Assembly (NCBI GenBank): GCA_021778575.1 | Contig: JAJYCH010000237.1 | Span: forward strand, 1-7,276 | Direction of reading: 5' to 3' | Origin: Planctomycetota bacterium | GTDB taxonomy: Bacteria; Planctomycetota; Planctomycetia; Isosphaerales; Isosphaeraceae | Length of the DNA stretch: 7,276 nt | In this document: piece after piece, positions 1-5,919 of the stretch | Layout of the letters: every line of letters starts with the position of its first letter | Position numbering within the stretch: position 1 is the stretch's first letter | Made by a program: the position numbers and the translations under genes | The notes under the pieces: model-generated | Databases searched by the model: none | Told to the model about the DNA's origin: nothing | What the model saw: only the letters and a program-made list of their open reading frames with translations

Positions 1-198
1 TCCCGTCACCGCCACTGCCCCGCTCAGCGATTGCCGATCGACCTCGAATCCGCCGACGTCGTCCCCTTGCCAGCACTGGATCGACACCGAAATGTTCGAG
101 AGACGTTCCAGCCCCTGCTCGGTGTCGACACCGATCTCGCCGTAACGTTCCCTGGCCAGGTTGTACGCTTGCGTGCGTGAAGATTCCGAATCAATCAT
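1..198 (-). CDS. rhaA: L-rhamnose isomerase, N-terminal 66 residues (cut by left edge)
   Basis: L-rhamnose isomerase converts L-rhamnose to L-rhamnulose in the cytoplasm, the first step of rhamnose breakdown. Only the first 66 residues are present; the gene continues past the left edge. The translated fragment contains CWQGDDVGGFE at residues 42-52, which closely matches the signature near the N-terminus of RhaA (E. coli has HCWQGDDVSGFE at the equivalent place), preceded by a helix resembling the RhaA start (AYNLARERYGEIGVDTE, residues 11-27). The metal-binding and catalytic residues lie beyond the edge, so activity cannot be judged. I chose the ATG at 198-196 because the distance to the CWQGDD motif fits the family; its ribosome binding site is weak. 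An in-frame GTG at 231-229 would add 11 residues, but it has no better binding site and lies two codons after a stop. Identification is by recalled family sequence. Confidence 0.88.
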   Translation of the reverse strand, partial: MIDSESSRTQAYNLARERYGEIGVDTEQGLERLSNISVSIQCWQGDDVGGFEVDRQSLSGAVAVTG

Positions 199-565
199 GG
201 CGATCCGCCACGGCCTCTTGCTGTCGAACACGATTCAAAATGAAGGAATCCCGGTAGCATAATCCGCCCGGACGTCGAGCGATAGCTCTTGCTGGAAGTT
301 GTCGCCGACCTGATCCCGACGGGTCTGCCCGGGATTTCTTGGGTTAGCGAACGCGGAGTCTGGAGCGCGGTCAAGTCGCATCGGCGAAAAACGTAGGGTG
401 AGTCGAGCCTAAGCGATCCCCACCATGATTGCGTGGTGGGGATCGTTGCACTCGACCCACTCTACGCGTCAGCAGGACACCCCGAGAAAACCCGGGGACA
501 CCCATCCCGACTAACGGGAGCAGGTCCGTGATCAAGGTTGACCATCCCGGTAAGTTCGTCTTGCT
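199..565. other. Non-coding region between rhaA and the aldo/keto reductase
   Basis: This 367-bp stretch separates two minus-strand genes: it is downstream of the aldo/keto reductase and upstream of rhaA. I see no convincing gene in it. Its main content is the 75-bp REP-like hairpin at 392-466. Smaller inverted repeats are ATCCCG/CGGGAT (313-318 with 330-335), CCCCG/CGGGG (480-484 with 493-497) and TCCCG/CGGGA (505-509 with 515-519). None is followed by a T-run on the minus strand, so no classic intrinsic terminator for the reductase is visible. A rhaA promoter should lie in the part nearest 231; a weak TATGCT box on the minus strand there has no good partner -35. Confidence 0.6.
392..466. 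repeat. 75-bp REP/MITE-like long hairpin
   Basis: A long near-palindrome. The outer arms are 16 bases each: CGTAGGGTGAGTCGAG at 392-407 against CTCGACCCACTCTACG at 451-466. They pair throughout except two positions that would be G-U pairs in RNA. The inner arms are a perfect 12-bp match, CGATCCCCACCA at 414-425 against TGGTGGGGATCG at 434-445, around an 8-base loop (426-433). Between the arms lie 6 unpaired bases on one side and 5 on the other. The GGGTCGAG...CTCGACCC core with a nested second hairpin resembles dispersed REP-type palindromes of many bacteria. Whether it is dispersed in this genome cannot be seen from one copy. It lies downstream of the reductase gene and might also act as a transcription terminator or RNA-stabilising hairpin. 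Confidence 0.75.
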
Positions 566-1576
566 TTAGCTTGCCATCAGCACGGCCGAGGTCTGGTCGA
601 AGGCTTTGCGAATCGTCGCGCATTCTTCGGGCGAGAGCTGGAATGAGAGGGCCTGGGCGTTGTGGATCGCCTGTTCGGCGTTTCTGGCACCGACCAGCGC
701 GGCGGTGATTCCCGGTTCCTGGATCGTCCAGTTGATGACCAGTTGGGCGAGGCTCACGCCATGCTTCTCGGCAATCGGTCGAACGGTTTCGAGCGACTGA
801 TTCACGAGCGCGCGGTTCTCGGGTTTGAAAAACTTGTGGGACGCGCGGTGGTCGCCCGCCGGAAAGACCCGGTCGGCCGGAACGGAGCCGGTCAGGAGCC
901 CCCGCTCCATCGGCGAGTAGACGATCACGCCGACTCCCAGTTCGATGCAGGTCGGCAGGATTTCCTTCTCGATCTTTCGTTGAATCAGGCTGTACGGAGG
1001 CTGCAAGCTGGCCAGCGGACCGGCGGCCGCGGCTTTTCGAATCCAGGTCGCGTCGTAATTGCTGACCCCGATCGCGCGGATCTTGCCTTGATCCTTGAGC
1101 TTGACGAGCGCGGCCATCGTGTCTTCGACCGGTGTCGTCGTATCCGGCCAGTGGATCTGGTAGAGATCGATGACGTCGACCCCCAACCGCTTCAGACTTC
1201 GTTCACATTCGATGGGAATCGTCTTGGGAGAGGAGTTGCGTCGGATCAAGATATCGTGACCGAGTCGATCCTGGGTATTCCAGGGGTCGGAACCTCCTTC
1301 GAGATCCCAGGTCATCCCCCCTTTCGTGGCGATCTGGACCTGATCACGACGTCCTTGAATCGCCTTGCCGACGACTTCTTCGCCGTATCCTTGACCGTAG
1401 ACGGCCGCGGTGTCGATCGTCGTGACCCCGTGGTCAATCGAGGCCTGGATCGCCGCGATCGAGTCGGCCTCGTCGTTTCCTCCCCACATCCAGCCGCCGA
1501 CCGCCCAGGCACCAAAGATCACCGGCGTCACCAGGACGTCCGAGTTTCCGAGAGGACGCGGTTCAAAGACGCTCAA
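566..1576 (-). CDS. Aldo/keto reductase (IolS/YhdN-like, AKR11-type)
   Basis: A complete 336-residue cytoplasmic NAD(P)H-dependent oxidoreductase of the aldo/keto reductase superfamily, a single TIM barrel reducing aldehydes or ketones to alcohols. The catalytic tetrad is visible: Asp55 and Tyr60 in the TTIDTAAVYG stretch, Lys85 in IATKGG, and His142 in LYQIHWPD. Other family landmarks are GKIRAIGVSN (164-173), VYSPMERGLLTG (219-230) and the C-terminal cofactor-binding GARNAEQAIHNA (296-307). Length is normal. By pattern it is nearest to the IolS/YhdN branch, but the substrate cannot be assigned. The start is TTG (1576-1574): an in-frame TAA lies only two codons upstream, and AAGGG sits 8 bases before the TTG, so the gene probably cannot begin earlier. 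It follows the VanZ-like gene by 80 bp and could be co-transcribed with it. A link to the rhamnose gene downstream (reduction of lactaldehyde) is only a guess from proximity. Confidence 0.92.
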   Translation of the reverse strand: MSVFEPRPLGNSDVLVTPVIFGAWAVGGWMWGGNDEADSIAAIQASIDHGVTTIDTAAVYGQGYGEEVVGKAIQGRRDQVQIATKGGMTWDLEGGSDPWNTQDRLGHDILIRRNSSPKTIPIECERSLKRLGVDVIDLYQIHWPDTTTPVEDTMAALVKLKDQGKIRAIGVSNYDATWIRKAAAAGPLASLQPPYSLIQRKIEKEILPTCIELGVGVIVYSPMERGLLTGSVPADRVFPAGDHRASHKFFKPENRALVNQSLETVRPIAEKHGVSLAQLVINWTIQEPGITAALVGARNAEQAIHNAQALSFQLSPEECATIRKAFDQTSAVLMAS

Positions 1577-1584
1577 GACTTAAA

Positions 1585-1589
1585 CCCTT
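1585..1589 (-). promoter_or_regulatory. Ribosome binding site supporting a TTG start
   Basis: Read on the minus strand this is AAGGG, 8 bases before the TTG codon at 1576-1574. The same spacing occurs before the two plus-strand genes. Together with the in-frame TAA at 1582-1580 it decides the start of the aldo/keto reductase. Confidence 0.65.
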
Positions 1590-1613
1590 CTGATCGAACC
1601 AATTTCGCGTGAC

Positions 1614-1634
1614 CCGGGCAACCCGCTTGCCCGG
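1614..1634. repeat. Perfect 8-bp inverted repeat between the VanZ-like and reductase genes
   Basis: CCGGGCAA (1614-1621) and TTGCCCGG (1627-1634) are perfect complements around a 5-base loop. The hairpin lies 22 bp past the stop of the VanZ-like gene and about 38 bp upstream of the reductase start. No T-run follows on either strand, so it is not a textbook intrinsic terminator. It could be a weak terminator or processing hairpin that separates expression of the two genes, or an attenuator in the reductase leader. The structure is seen; the role is inferred. Confidence 0.5.
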
Positions 1635-1656
1635 AGCCAACGGTTATTCTTGGACC

Positions 1657-2109
1657 TCAGGGGTCGATCGGCAACCGCTCGTCCGCCGATTCTGATCGAA
1701 ACCAACGTGATCGAAGCACCCGATCACGGAGGATCAGCCAGATTCCGTAACCGCAAAGACCGCCCACGGTATTCAGGATCACGTCGTCGACGTCGGCAAC
1801 CCGGCGCCGGGAGAGCCCTTGCAAGACCTCGATGACGACGCTGAGCCCCATCGCTGTTGCGCCAACCCGGACGGCATTACATTTTCGGCCCAACAAGAGG
1901 GGAAGGAACCAGCCGATCGGTAGTGTGATCACCAGGTTTCCGACGAAATTGACCAGAAATTCCCAGCCACCTTTGCGCAGATCGTGTTCGATGGTCCGAA
2001 ACGGTATCAGATTCCTCGTGGCTCCCAGGTGGTAAAACCCGCCCAGAGTCAAACCGAACAGAACGCAGAGATAGAGAACAAAGAGCTTTGCGAACCAACG
2101 TCGCGCCAT
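1657..2109 (-). CDS. VanZ-family small integral membrane protein
   Basis: A complete 150-residue membrane protein. Four hydrophobic segments are visible, at about residues 7-24, 52-73, 82-98 and 110-127. The VanZ-family landmarks are present in order: NLIPF (33-37), a following acidic residue, NFVGNLVITLPIGWFLP (54-70), then a Ser-Glu-Gln series (S90, E94, Q97) and the DVDDVILNTVGG stretch (106-117). The family is named after the teicoplanin-resistance protein VanZ, but most members are not in resistance clusters and their biochemical role is unknown; no vancomycin-resistance genes are visible here. The ATG at 2109-2107 is preceded by GAGGGA with 6 bases spacing, a good ribosome binding site. 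It is the first gene of the minus-strand group, divergent from the large cytochrome gene. The C-terminal tail (residues 128-150) is charged and probably cytoplasmic. Confidence 0.88.
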   Translation of the reverse strand: MARRWFAKLFVLYLCVLFGLTLGGFYHLGATRNLIPFRTIEHDLRKGGWEFLVNFVGNLVITLPIGWFLPLLLGRKCNAVRVGATAMGLSVVIEVLQGLSRRRVADVDDVILNTVGGLCGYGIWLILRDRVLRSRWFRSESADERLPIDP

Positions 2110-2127
2110 CAGAAATCCCTCGGGGCA

Positions 2128-2139
2128 TGGAAATTTCCA
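2128..2139. promoter_or_regulatory. 12-bp perfect palindrome upstream of the VanZ-like gene
   Basis: TGGAAATTTCCA is a perfect palindrome ending 19 bp before the start codon of the VanZ-like gene, inside its probable leader and just upstream of its ribosome binding site. It could be a repressor site or a small RNA hairpin. A 12-bp palindrome can occur by chance, and no family of regulators is recognised from it. Confidence 0.3.
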
Positions 2140-2164
2140 ACAAAGAGATCTTTGTCTGGCAAAG
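2140..2164. promoter_or_regulatory. Operator-like cluster of CAAAG/CTTTG half-sites
   Basis: ACAAAGA (2140-2146) and TCTTTGT (2149-2155) form a perfect inverted repeat with a 2-base centre, and a third half-site, CAAAG, follows at 2160-2164. The three half-sites are centred near 2143, 2152 and 2162, about one helical turn apart and in alternating orientation. They overlap the predicted -10 box and start point of the minus-strand promoter (2163-2191). This is the arrangement expected of a repressor operator, but no regulator gene is in the window and the site is not one I recognise. Confidence 0.35.
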
Positions 2165-2191
2165 TGTATGGTTCCTCAAATCTTCTGTCGA
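2163..2191 (-). promoter_or_regulatory. Candidate sigma70-type promoter for the VanZ-like gene
   Basis: On the minus strand, TCGACA (2191-2186; 5 of 6 matches to TTGACA) is followed after exactly 17 bases by TACACT (2168-2163; 4 of 6 matches to TATAAT). Transcription would begin near 2156, giving a leader of about 45 bases for the VanZ-like gene. The surroundings are more AT-rich than the coding sequence. Such matches also arise by chance, and planctomycete promoters are poorly characterised. Confidence 0.4.
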
Positions 2192-2357
2192 CGGGTCTTT
2201 ACGGGACGCGGTGGGGTTGGACACTCGATCGAAGCTTGCCGACCGCGCGGGTTTTGAGAGATGATGAACTTTTCCAAAACGAAGCCAACCACTTTCGAAT
2301 TCAGGTCCACGAGTGTTCGGGGCCCCGATGAGGACTTCCCGATCGGCACTTGGCGAC

Positions 2358-2363
2358 AAGGGG
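2358..2363 (+). promoter_or_regulatory. Ribosome binding site that sets the start of the large cytochrome gene
   Basis: AAGGGG lies 8 bases before the ATG at 2372. This site and the signal peptide starting at that ATG choose it over the first ATG of the open frame at 2261, which would place 37 non-signal-like residues in front. Confidence 0.7.
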
Positions 2364-2371
2364 CACAGGCG

Positions 2372-5300
2372 ATGAGACGATGGATGGTCCGAGCGTCGGC
2401 CGCGGTATTTTCGCTGGTCTGGGGACTGGGAATGGCCCTGGGTCAGTCCGGGTTGGAGGATCTGGCGGCGAACAAGCCCGCGATGGCTTCGAGTTTTCAG
2501 ACCGACGACAAGTATCCCGGCGCGGCCGTGGACGGCGATCCGGAGTCGCGCTGGTGCGCGGCGGACGGCTCGGCTCCTCAATGGCTTCAGGTCGACCTCG
2601 GACAGCCGGAAACGTTGAGCGGTTGCAAGATTCTCTGGGAGCACGAAGATGCCCCTTATCTGTACAAGATTGAGGGTTCGGCCGACGGCAAAACCTGGTC
2701 AATGCTCACCGACCAGTCGAAAAACACCTCCCGGACCCAGGAGCGCGTGCACAAGTTCGACGCCAGGGGCATTCGCTTTGTGAAGCTCACCGTGACGGAG
2801 GTCGACCCCAGTCACTGGGCCAGTCTCTTCTCGTTCGAGGTTTTCGGCACGAAGGCAGCCCCTGTCGGCGCGAAAAAGCAGGCCAAGAAGGTGGATGACC
2901 GAGGCATTCTTCGGGGAATCAAGGCCCCATCCGGCTTCGAACTGTCGGTCTTCGCTGCCCCGCCCGATGTGCGTTATCCCACCTGTCTTGCGGCGTCGCC
3001 ATCGGGCGAGGTCTTCGTCGGGATCGACGAGAATGGGTCGCTCGACGCCAAGGCGAACCGAGGACGCGTCGTGCGTTGCTTGGACACCGATGGCGACGGC
3101 AAGGCAGACAAGTTCAACGTCTTCGCCACGATGGATAGCCCCCGAGGCGTGATCTGGGACGATGGGACGCTCTATGTTCTCCATCCCCCCACCCTGACCG
3201 CGTTTACCGATACCGACCACGACGGAGTGGCGGATAAGTCGGAAGTCCTGATCAAGGGGATCGGCTTCGACCTCAAGTTTCGCGGGGCCGACCACACGAC
3301 GAACGGGATTCGCCTGGGAATCGATGGCTATATCTACGTCGCGGTGGGCGATTATGGTTTTATCAAGGCCGAAGGACGAGATGGAACCACGCATCAATTA
3401 CTGGGGGGCGGAGTCGTCCGGGTCCGGACCGATGGAACGGGATTCGAGATCGTCTCGCGAGGCCAGCGCAATATCTATGACGTCGCGATCGACCCGTTCC
3501 TGAATCTGTTCACCCGCGACAATACCAACGACGGCGATGGCTGGGATGTCCGGCTCAGTCACGTGGTCCCGACCGGTCATTACGGCTATCCCTCGTTGTT
3601 CAAGCGCTTTGCCGACGAGCACATTCAGCCTCTGGCTGACTACGGCGGCGGATCGCCTTGCGGATCGCTTTTTCTCGACGAACCGACCGTTCCCGCCCCT
3701 TATGGCCAGATGCTTTACACTTGTGAATGGGGACGCGGCGGCATCTTCATGCATCCGCTCGAAGCAAATGGAGCGGGTTTCAAGGCCAAGCAGGAGATGT
3801 TCGTCGAGATTCCTCGGCCGACCGACATGGACGTCGATGGACAGGGCCATATTTATGTCGCGAGCTGGCGCGACGGCGGATTCAGCTATTCCAGGCCCGA
3901 GATCGGCTACGTGATCCGGCTCTCGGCCAAAGGCGTCAATCCCCCCAAGGTTCCCGACCTCAAGACTTTGAACGAGGATGAGCTGGTCCGGAACATTGGT
4001 GGAAAATCGGCTGTTTTGCGACTGGCGGCCCAGCGCGAACTGCTCCGTCGCGGAGTCTCGCCGCAGATTGCCAAGGCACTGGAATCGCAAGCTTCCTTTC
4101 ATCCGAATCTCGAAGGACGGGTCGCCGCGATTTTCACCCTGGAGCAAGCGCTGAAGGGGCGGTCGATACCGATCCTCCTGGAACTGGCGGAGAAGTTTCC
4201 GCCGATTCGCGAGTTCGCCATCAAGGCGATCGCCGACCGTCCCGAACAGGAGGCGAAGTCGGCCGACAAGCGAATCTCTGCTTATCAGAAGGATACCGAC
4301 CCCCGAGTTCGCTTTCAGGCGGTCGTGGCGGTCGGCAAGCTCGGTAATGCCGAGGATGCTCCGAGCCTCCTTCCCTTGACGGCCGACACTGATCCACTGG
4401 TCGCCCATGTCGCGGTCAAGGCGTTGGTGGCTCTGAAGGCCAGTGACGCCTGCCTGAAGGCATTGAGCGACCCGAAGGTTGCTTCCGGGGCCTCGATGGC
4501 GCTTCAGGCCATGCATGATTCGCGGACCGTGACGGGGTTGATTCGCCTGGTTGAGGGATCGAAGGAAATTGCCTACCAGAAGCCCGCCTTGAAGACTCTG
4601 GCTCGTCTCTACTTCACCGAAGCCCCTTATGAAGGGAAATGGTGGGGAACTCGCCCCGACACGACCGGCCCGTATTACAACGGTGTCACCTGGTCGGGAA
4701 GTGAGTCAATCGCCTCGGCGCTTCGCTCGGCACTGAAACTGACCGATGAAACGACAACGCGCTGGCTCCTGGGCGAGATGCTCAAGAACAAGCTCGACTT
4801 CGACGACTCAACTGCGCTCGCGCTTCGGCTTTCCGAGACGGACGCGTCGCTCCGGTCCGCCGCGACCGATCTGCTCATCGGTCGCCCGAAATTGTCGCTC
4901 GACGCGATCAAATTCCTTGAAAATCTGGCTCTCAAGGACCCAGTGCCAACCACCCGTGCTCGGGCGCTCCGTGGGTTGCTTCGTCACAATACTCAGCAGG
5001 AAGCCCGTGAGTCGGGGCTCAAGGCCCTCGCCGCGATCTCTGAACTGGACGATCCGCCTGCCGACCTTGCCGGCCCCTGGCTCGATTATGTCAAAGATCC
5101 GCGCCATTCCCGAGATGTATCGAGCTTTGTCAGGTTCGCCGAAGGGGCCGACGCCGGTCGGGCCGTGTTGGGTTATGGAGTTTTGATCCAGGTCGATGCC
5201 AACACGCGGTCGCCTGAAGGTTCGCGATCCGAGGCCCGACGCGCGTTGAATCGCGCCTGGGAGAAACCGGAGACGGCGGTCAAGCTTCTCAAGGCCGTGG

Positions 5301-5917
5301 CGATCTCCAGGGCCAACAACTACACCCGACAGGTGAAGGTCGCTCTCGACGACACACGCAGTGAGATCAAGCTGGCCGCCGAATCCGCCGCCAGGCGATT
5401 GGGAATCGCCTCGACCGTGGAGACTCGCCCCGCCTCCAAGGAGCGGCCGATCGCGGCGCTTCCCTACGAGGAAGTTCTCGCCTCGGCCTTGAAAGACCCG
5501 GGCGACCCGATCCTTGGGGCCGTCCTGTTTGAGAAGCAGGGCTGTGTGAACTGTCACTCGATTGCCAAGGGGCAGGCGATCAAGGGTCCGTATCTTGGCG
5601 ATGTAACCACGCGCTACAATCGGACCGAGTTGACCGAGTCGATCCTCAAGCCGAGCGCGAAAATCGCCCAGGGATTCGAGACGGTCAAGATCGCCCTGAC
5701 TTCGGGACAGACCTACGAGGGGTTCGTCGTTCGCGAAGCCGGCGACGAACTCGAGATGCGTAATTCCTCGGGCGCGGTCTCGATCGTCGCGAAGAAGGAT
5801 ATCGAAGAACGAGGAAAGGGAGAACTCTCGGTCATGCCGCAGGGGCTGCTCGACCCGTTGACTCCGCACGATCTGGCCTCGTTGCTGGCTTACCTCGAAT
5901 CACTCAAGGGGAAATAA
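2372..5917 (+). CDS. Exported PVC-type propeller dehydrogenase with discoidin domain, HEAT-like repeats and cytochrome c domain
   Basis: A complete protein of 1181 residues. Residues 1-24 are a signal peptide (MRRWMVR, a hydrophobic core, then ALG before Gln25). Residues 26-161 are an F5/8 type C (discoidin) domain, with DGDPESRW (54-61) and WLQVDLG (71-77), probably binding carbohydrate or surface polymer. Residues about 174-521 form the beta-propeller of the planctomycete/verrucomicrobial 'membrane-bound dehydrogenase' family, with HTTNGIRLGIDGYIYVAVGD (308-327) and TRDNTNDGDGWDVRLSH (381-397). Two Asp-rich loops resembling calcium sites lie at 238-248 and 280-291. Residues about 535-1010 are helical HEAT-like repeats, interrupted by a WWGTRPDTTGPYY segment (757-769). 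Residues 1044-1181 are the family's haem-binding domain, with CVNCH at 1058-1062 and Met1155 in VMPQG as likely axial ligand. The probable role is an extracytoplasmic redox enzyme passing electrons to its own haem; the substrate is unknown. The rhodanese gene follows after 2 bp. Confidence 0.93.
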   Translation: MRRWMVRASAAVFSLVWGLGMALGQSGLEDLAANKPAMASSFQTDDKYPGAAVDGDPESRWCAADGSAPQWLQVDLGQPETLSGCKILWEHEDAPYLYKIEGSADGKTWSMLTDQSKNTSRTQERVHKFDARGIRFVKLTVTEVDPSHWASLFSFEVFGTKAAPVGAKKQAKKVDDRGILRGIKAPSGFELSVFAAPPDVRYPTCLAASPSGEVFVGIDENGSLDAKANRGRVVRCLDTDGDGKADKFNVFATMDSPRGVIWDDGTLYVLHPPTLTAFTDTDHDGVADKSEVLIKGIGFDLKFRGADHTTNGIRLGIDGYIYVAVGDYGFIKAEGRDGTTHQLLGGGVVRVRTDGTGFEIVSRGQRNIYDVAIDPFLNLFTRDNTNDGDGWDVRLSHVVPTGHYGYPSLFKRFADEHIQPLADYGGGSPCGSLFLDEPTVPAPYGQMLYTCEWGRGGIFMHPLEANGAGFKAKQEMFVEIPRPTDMDVDGQGHIYVASWRDGGFSYSRPEIGYVIRLSAKGVNPPKVPDLKTLNEDELVRNIGGKSAVLRLAAQRELLRRGVSPQIAKALESQASFHPNLEGRVAAIFTLEQALKGRSIPILLELAEKFPPIREFAIKAIADRPEQEAKSADKRISAYQKDTDPRVRFQAVVAVGKLGNAEDAPSLLPLTADTDPLVAHVAVKALVALKASDACLKALSDPKVASGASMALQAMHDSRTVTGLIRLVEGSKEIAYQKPALKTLARLYFTEAPYEGKWWGTRPDTTGPYYNGVTWSGSESIASALRSALKLTDETTTRWLLGEMLKNKLDFDDSTALALRLSETDASLRSAATDLLIGRPKLSLDAIKFLENLALKDPVPTTRARALRGLLRHNTQQEARESGLKALAAISELDDPPADLAGPWLDYVKDPRHSRDVSSFVRFAEGADAGRAVLGYGVLIQVDANTRSPEGSRSEARRALNRAWEKPETAVKLLKAVAISRANNYTRQVKVALDDTRSEIKLAAESAARRLGIASTVETRPASKERPIAALPYEEVLASALKDPGDPILGAVLFEKQGCVNCHSIAKGQAIKGPYLGDVTTRYNRTELTESILKPSAKIAQGFETVKIALTSGQTYEGFVVREAGDELEMRNSSGAVSIVAKKDIEERGKGELSVMPQGLLDPLTPHDLASLLAYLESLKGK
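5906..5911 (+). promoter_or_regulatory. Ribosome binding site of the rhodanese gene, inside the preceding gene
   Basis: AAGGGG falls within the last codons of the large cytochrome gene, 8 bases before the ATG at 5920. With a 2-bp gap between the genes, translation of the rhodanese is probably coupled to that of the upstream gene. Confidence 0.65.
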
Positions 5918-5919
5918 GG

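Noticed and set aside
313..335. ATCCCG/CGGGAT inverted repeat upstream of rhaA as an operator.
   Set aside because: Only 6 bp per arm with competing inner pairings; not distinguishable from chance.
480..519. Two short hairpins (5-bp stems) downstream of the aldo/keto reductase as its terminator.
   Set aside because: The stems are short and no T-run follows on the minus strand; such stems are common by chance in GC-rich DNA.
662..1612. Long plus-strand open frame opposite the aldo/keto reductase.
   Set aside because: It is antisense to a gene with all catalytic residues, is rich in Arg and Asp as expected of a GC-rich shadow, and shows no family motif.
1657..2109. Glycopeptide-resistance role for the VanZ-like protein.
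   Set aside because: The family is broad and no vanHAX-like or regulatory genes are in the window; membership alone does not imply resistance.
2217..2265. Possible plus-strand promoter boxes (TTGGAC or TTGCCG with GATGAT) for the cytochrome operon.
   Set aside because: Either the -10 box is missing at the right spacing or both boxes match only 4 of 6 positions; too weak to annotate.
2261..2371. In-frame upstream ATG giving a 37-residue extension of the large cytochrome protein.
   Set aside because: The extension is not signal-like and would bury the signal peptide. The ATG at 2372 has AAGGGG at 8 bases and directly begins a good signal peptide.
3398..4516. Long minus-strand open frame opposite the HEAT and propeller part of the cytochrome gene.
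   Set aside because: A shadow of a clear gene, with no recognisable motif and biased composition.
4808..5869. Long minus-strand open frame opposite the cytochrome domain.
   Set aside because: Same reason: the sense strand encodes the CVNCH haem domain, and the antisense product is Arg/Gly/Asp-rich without family features.
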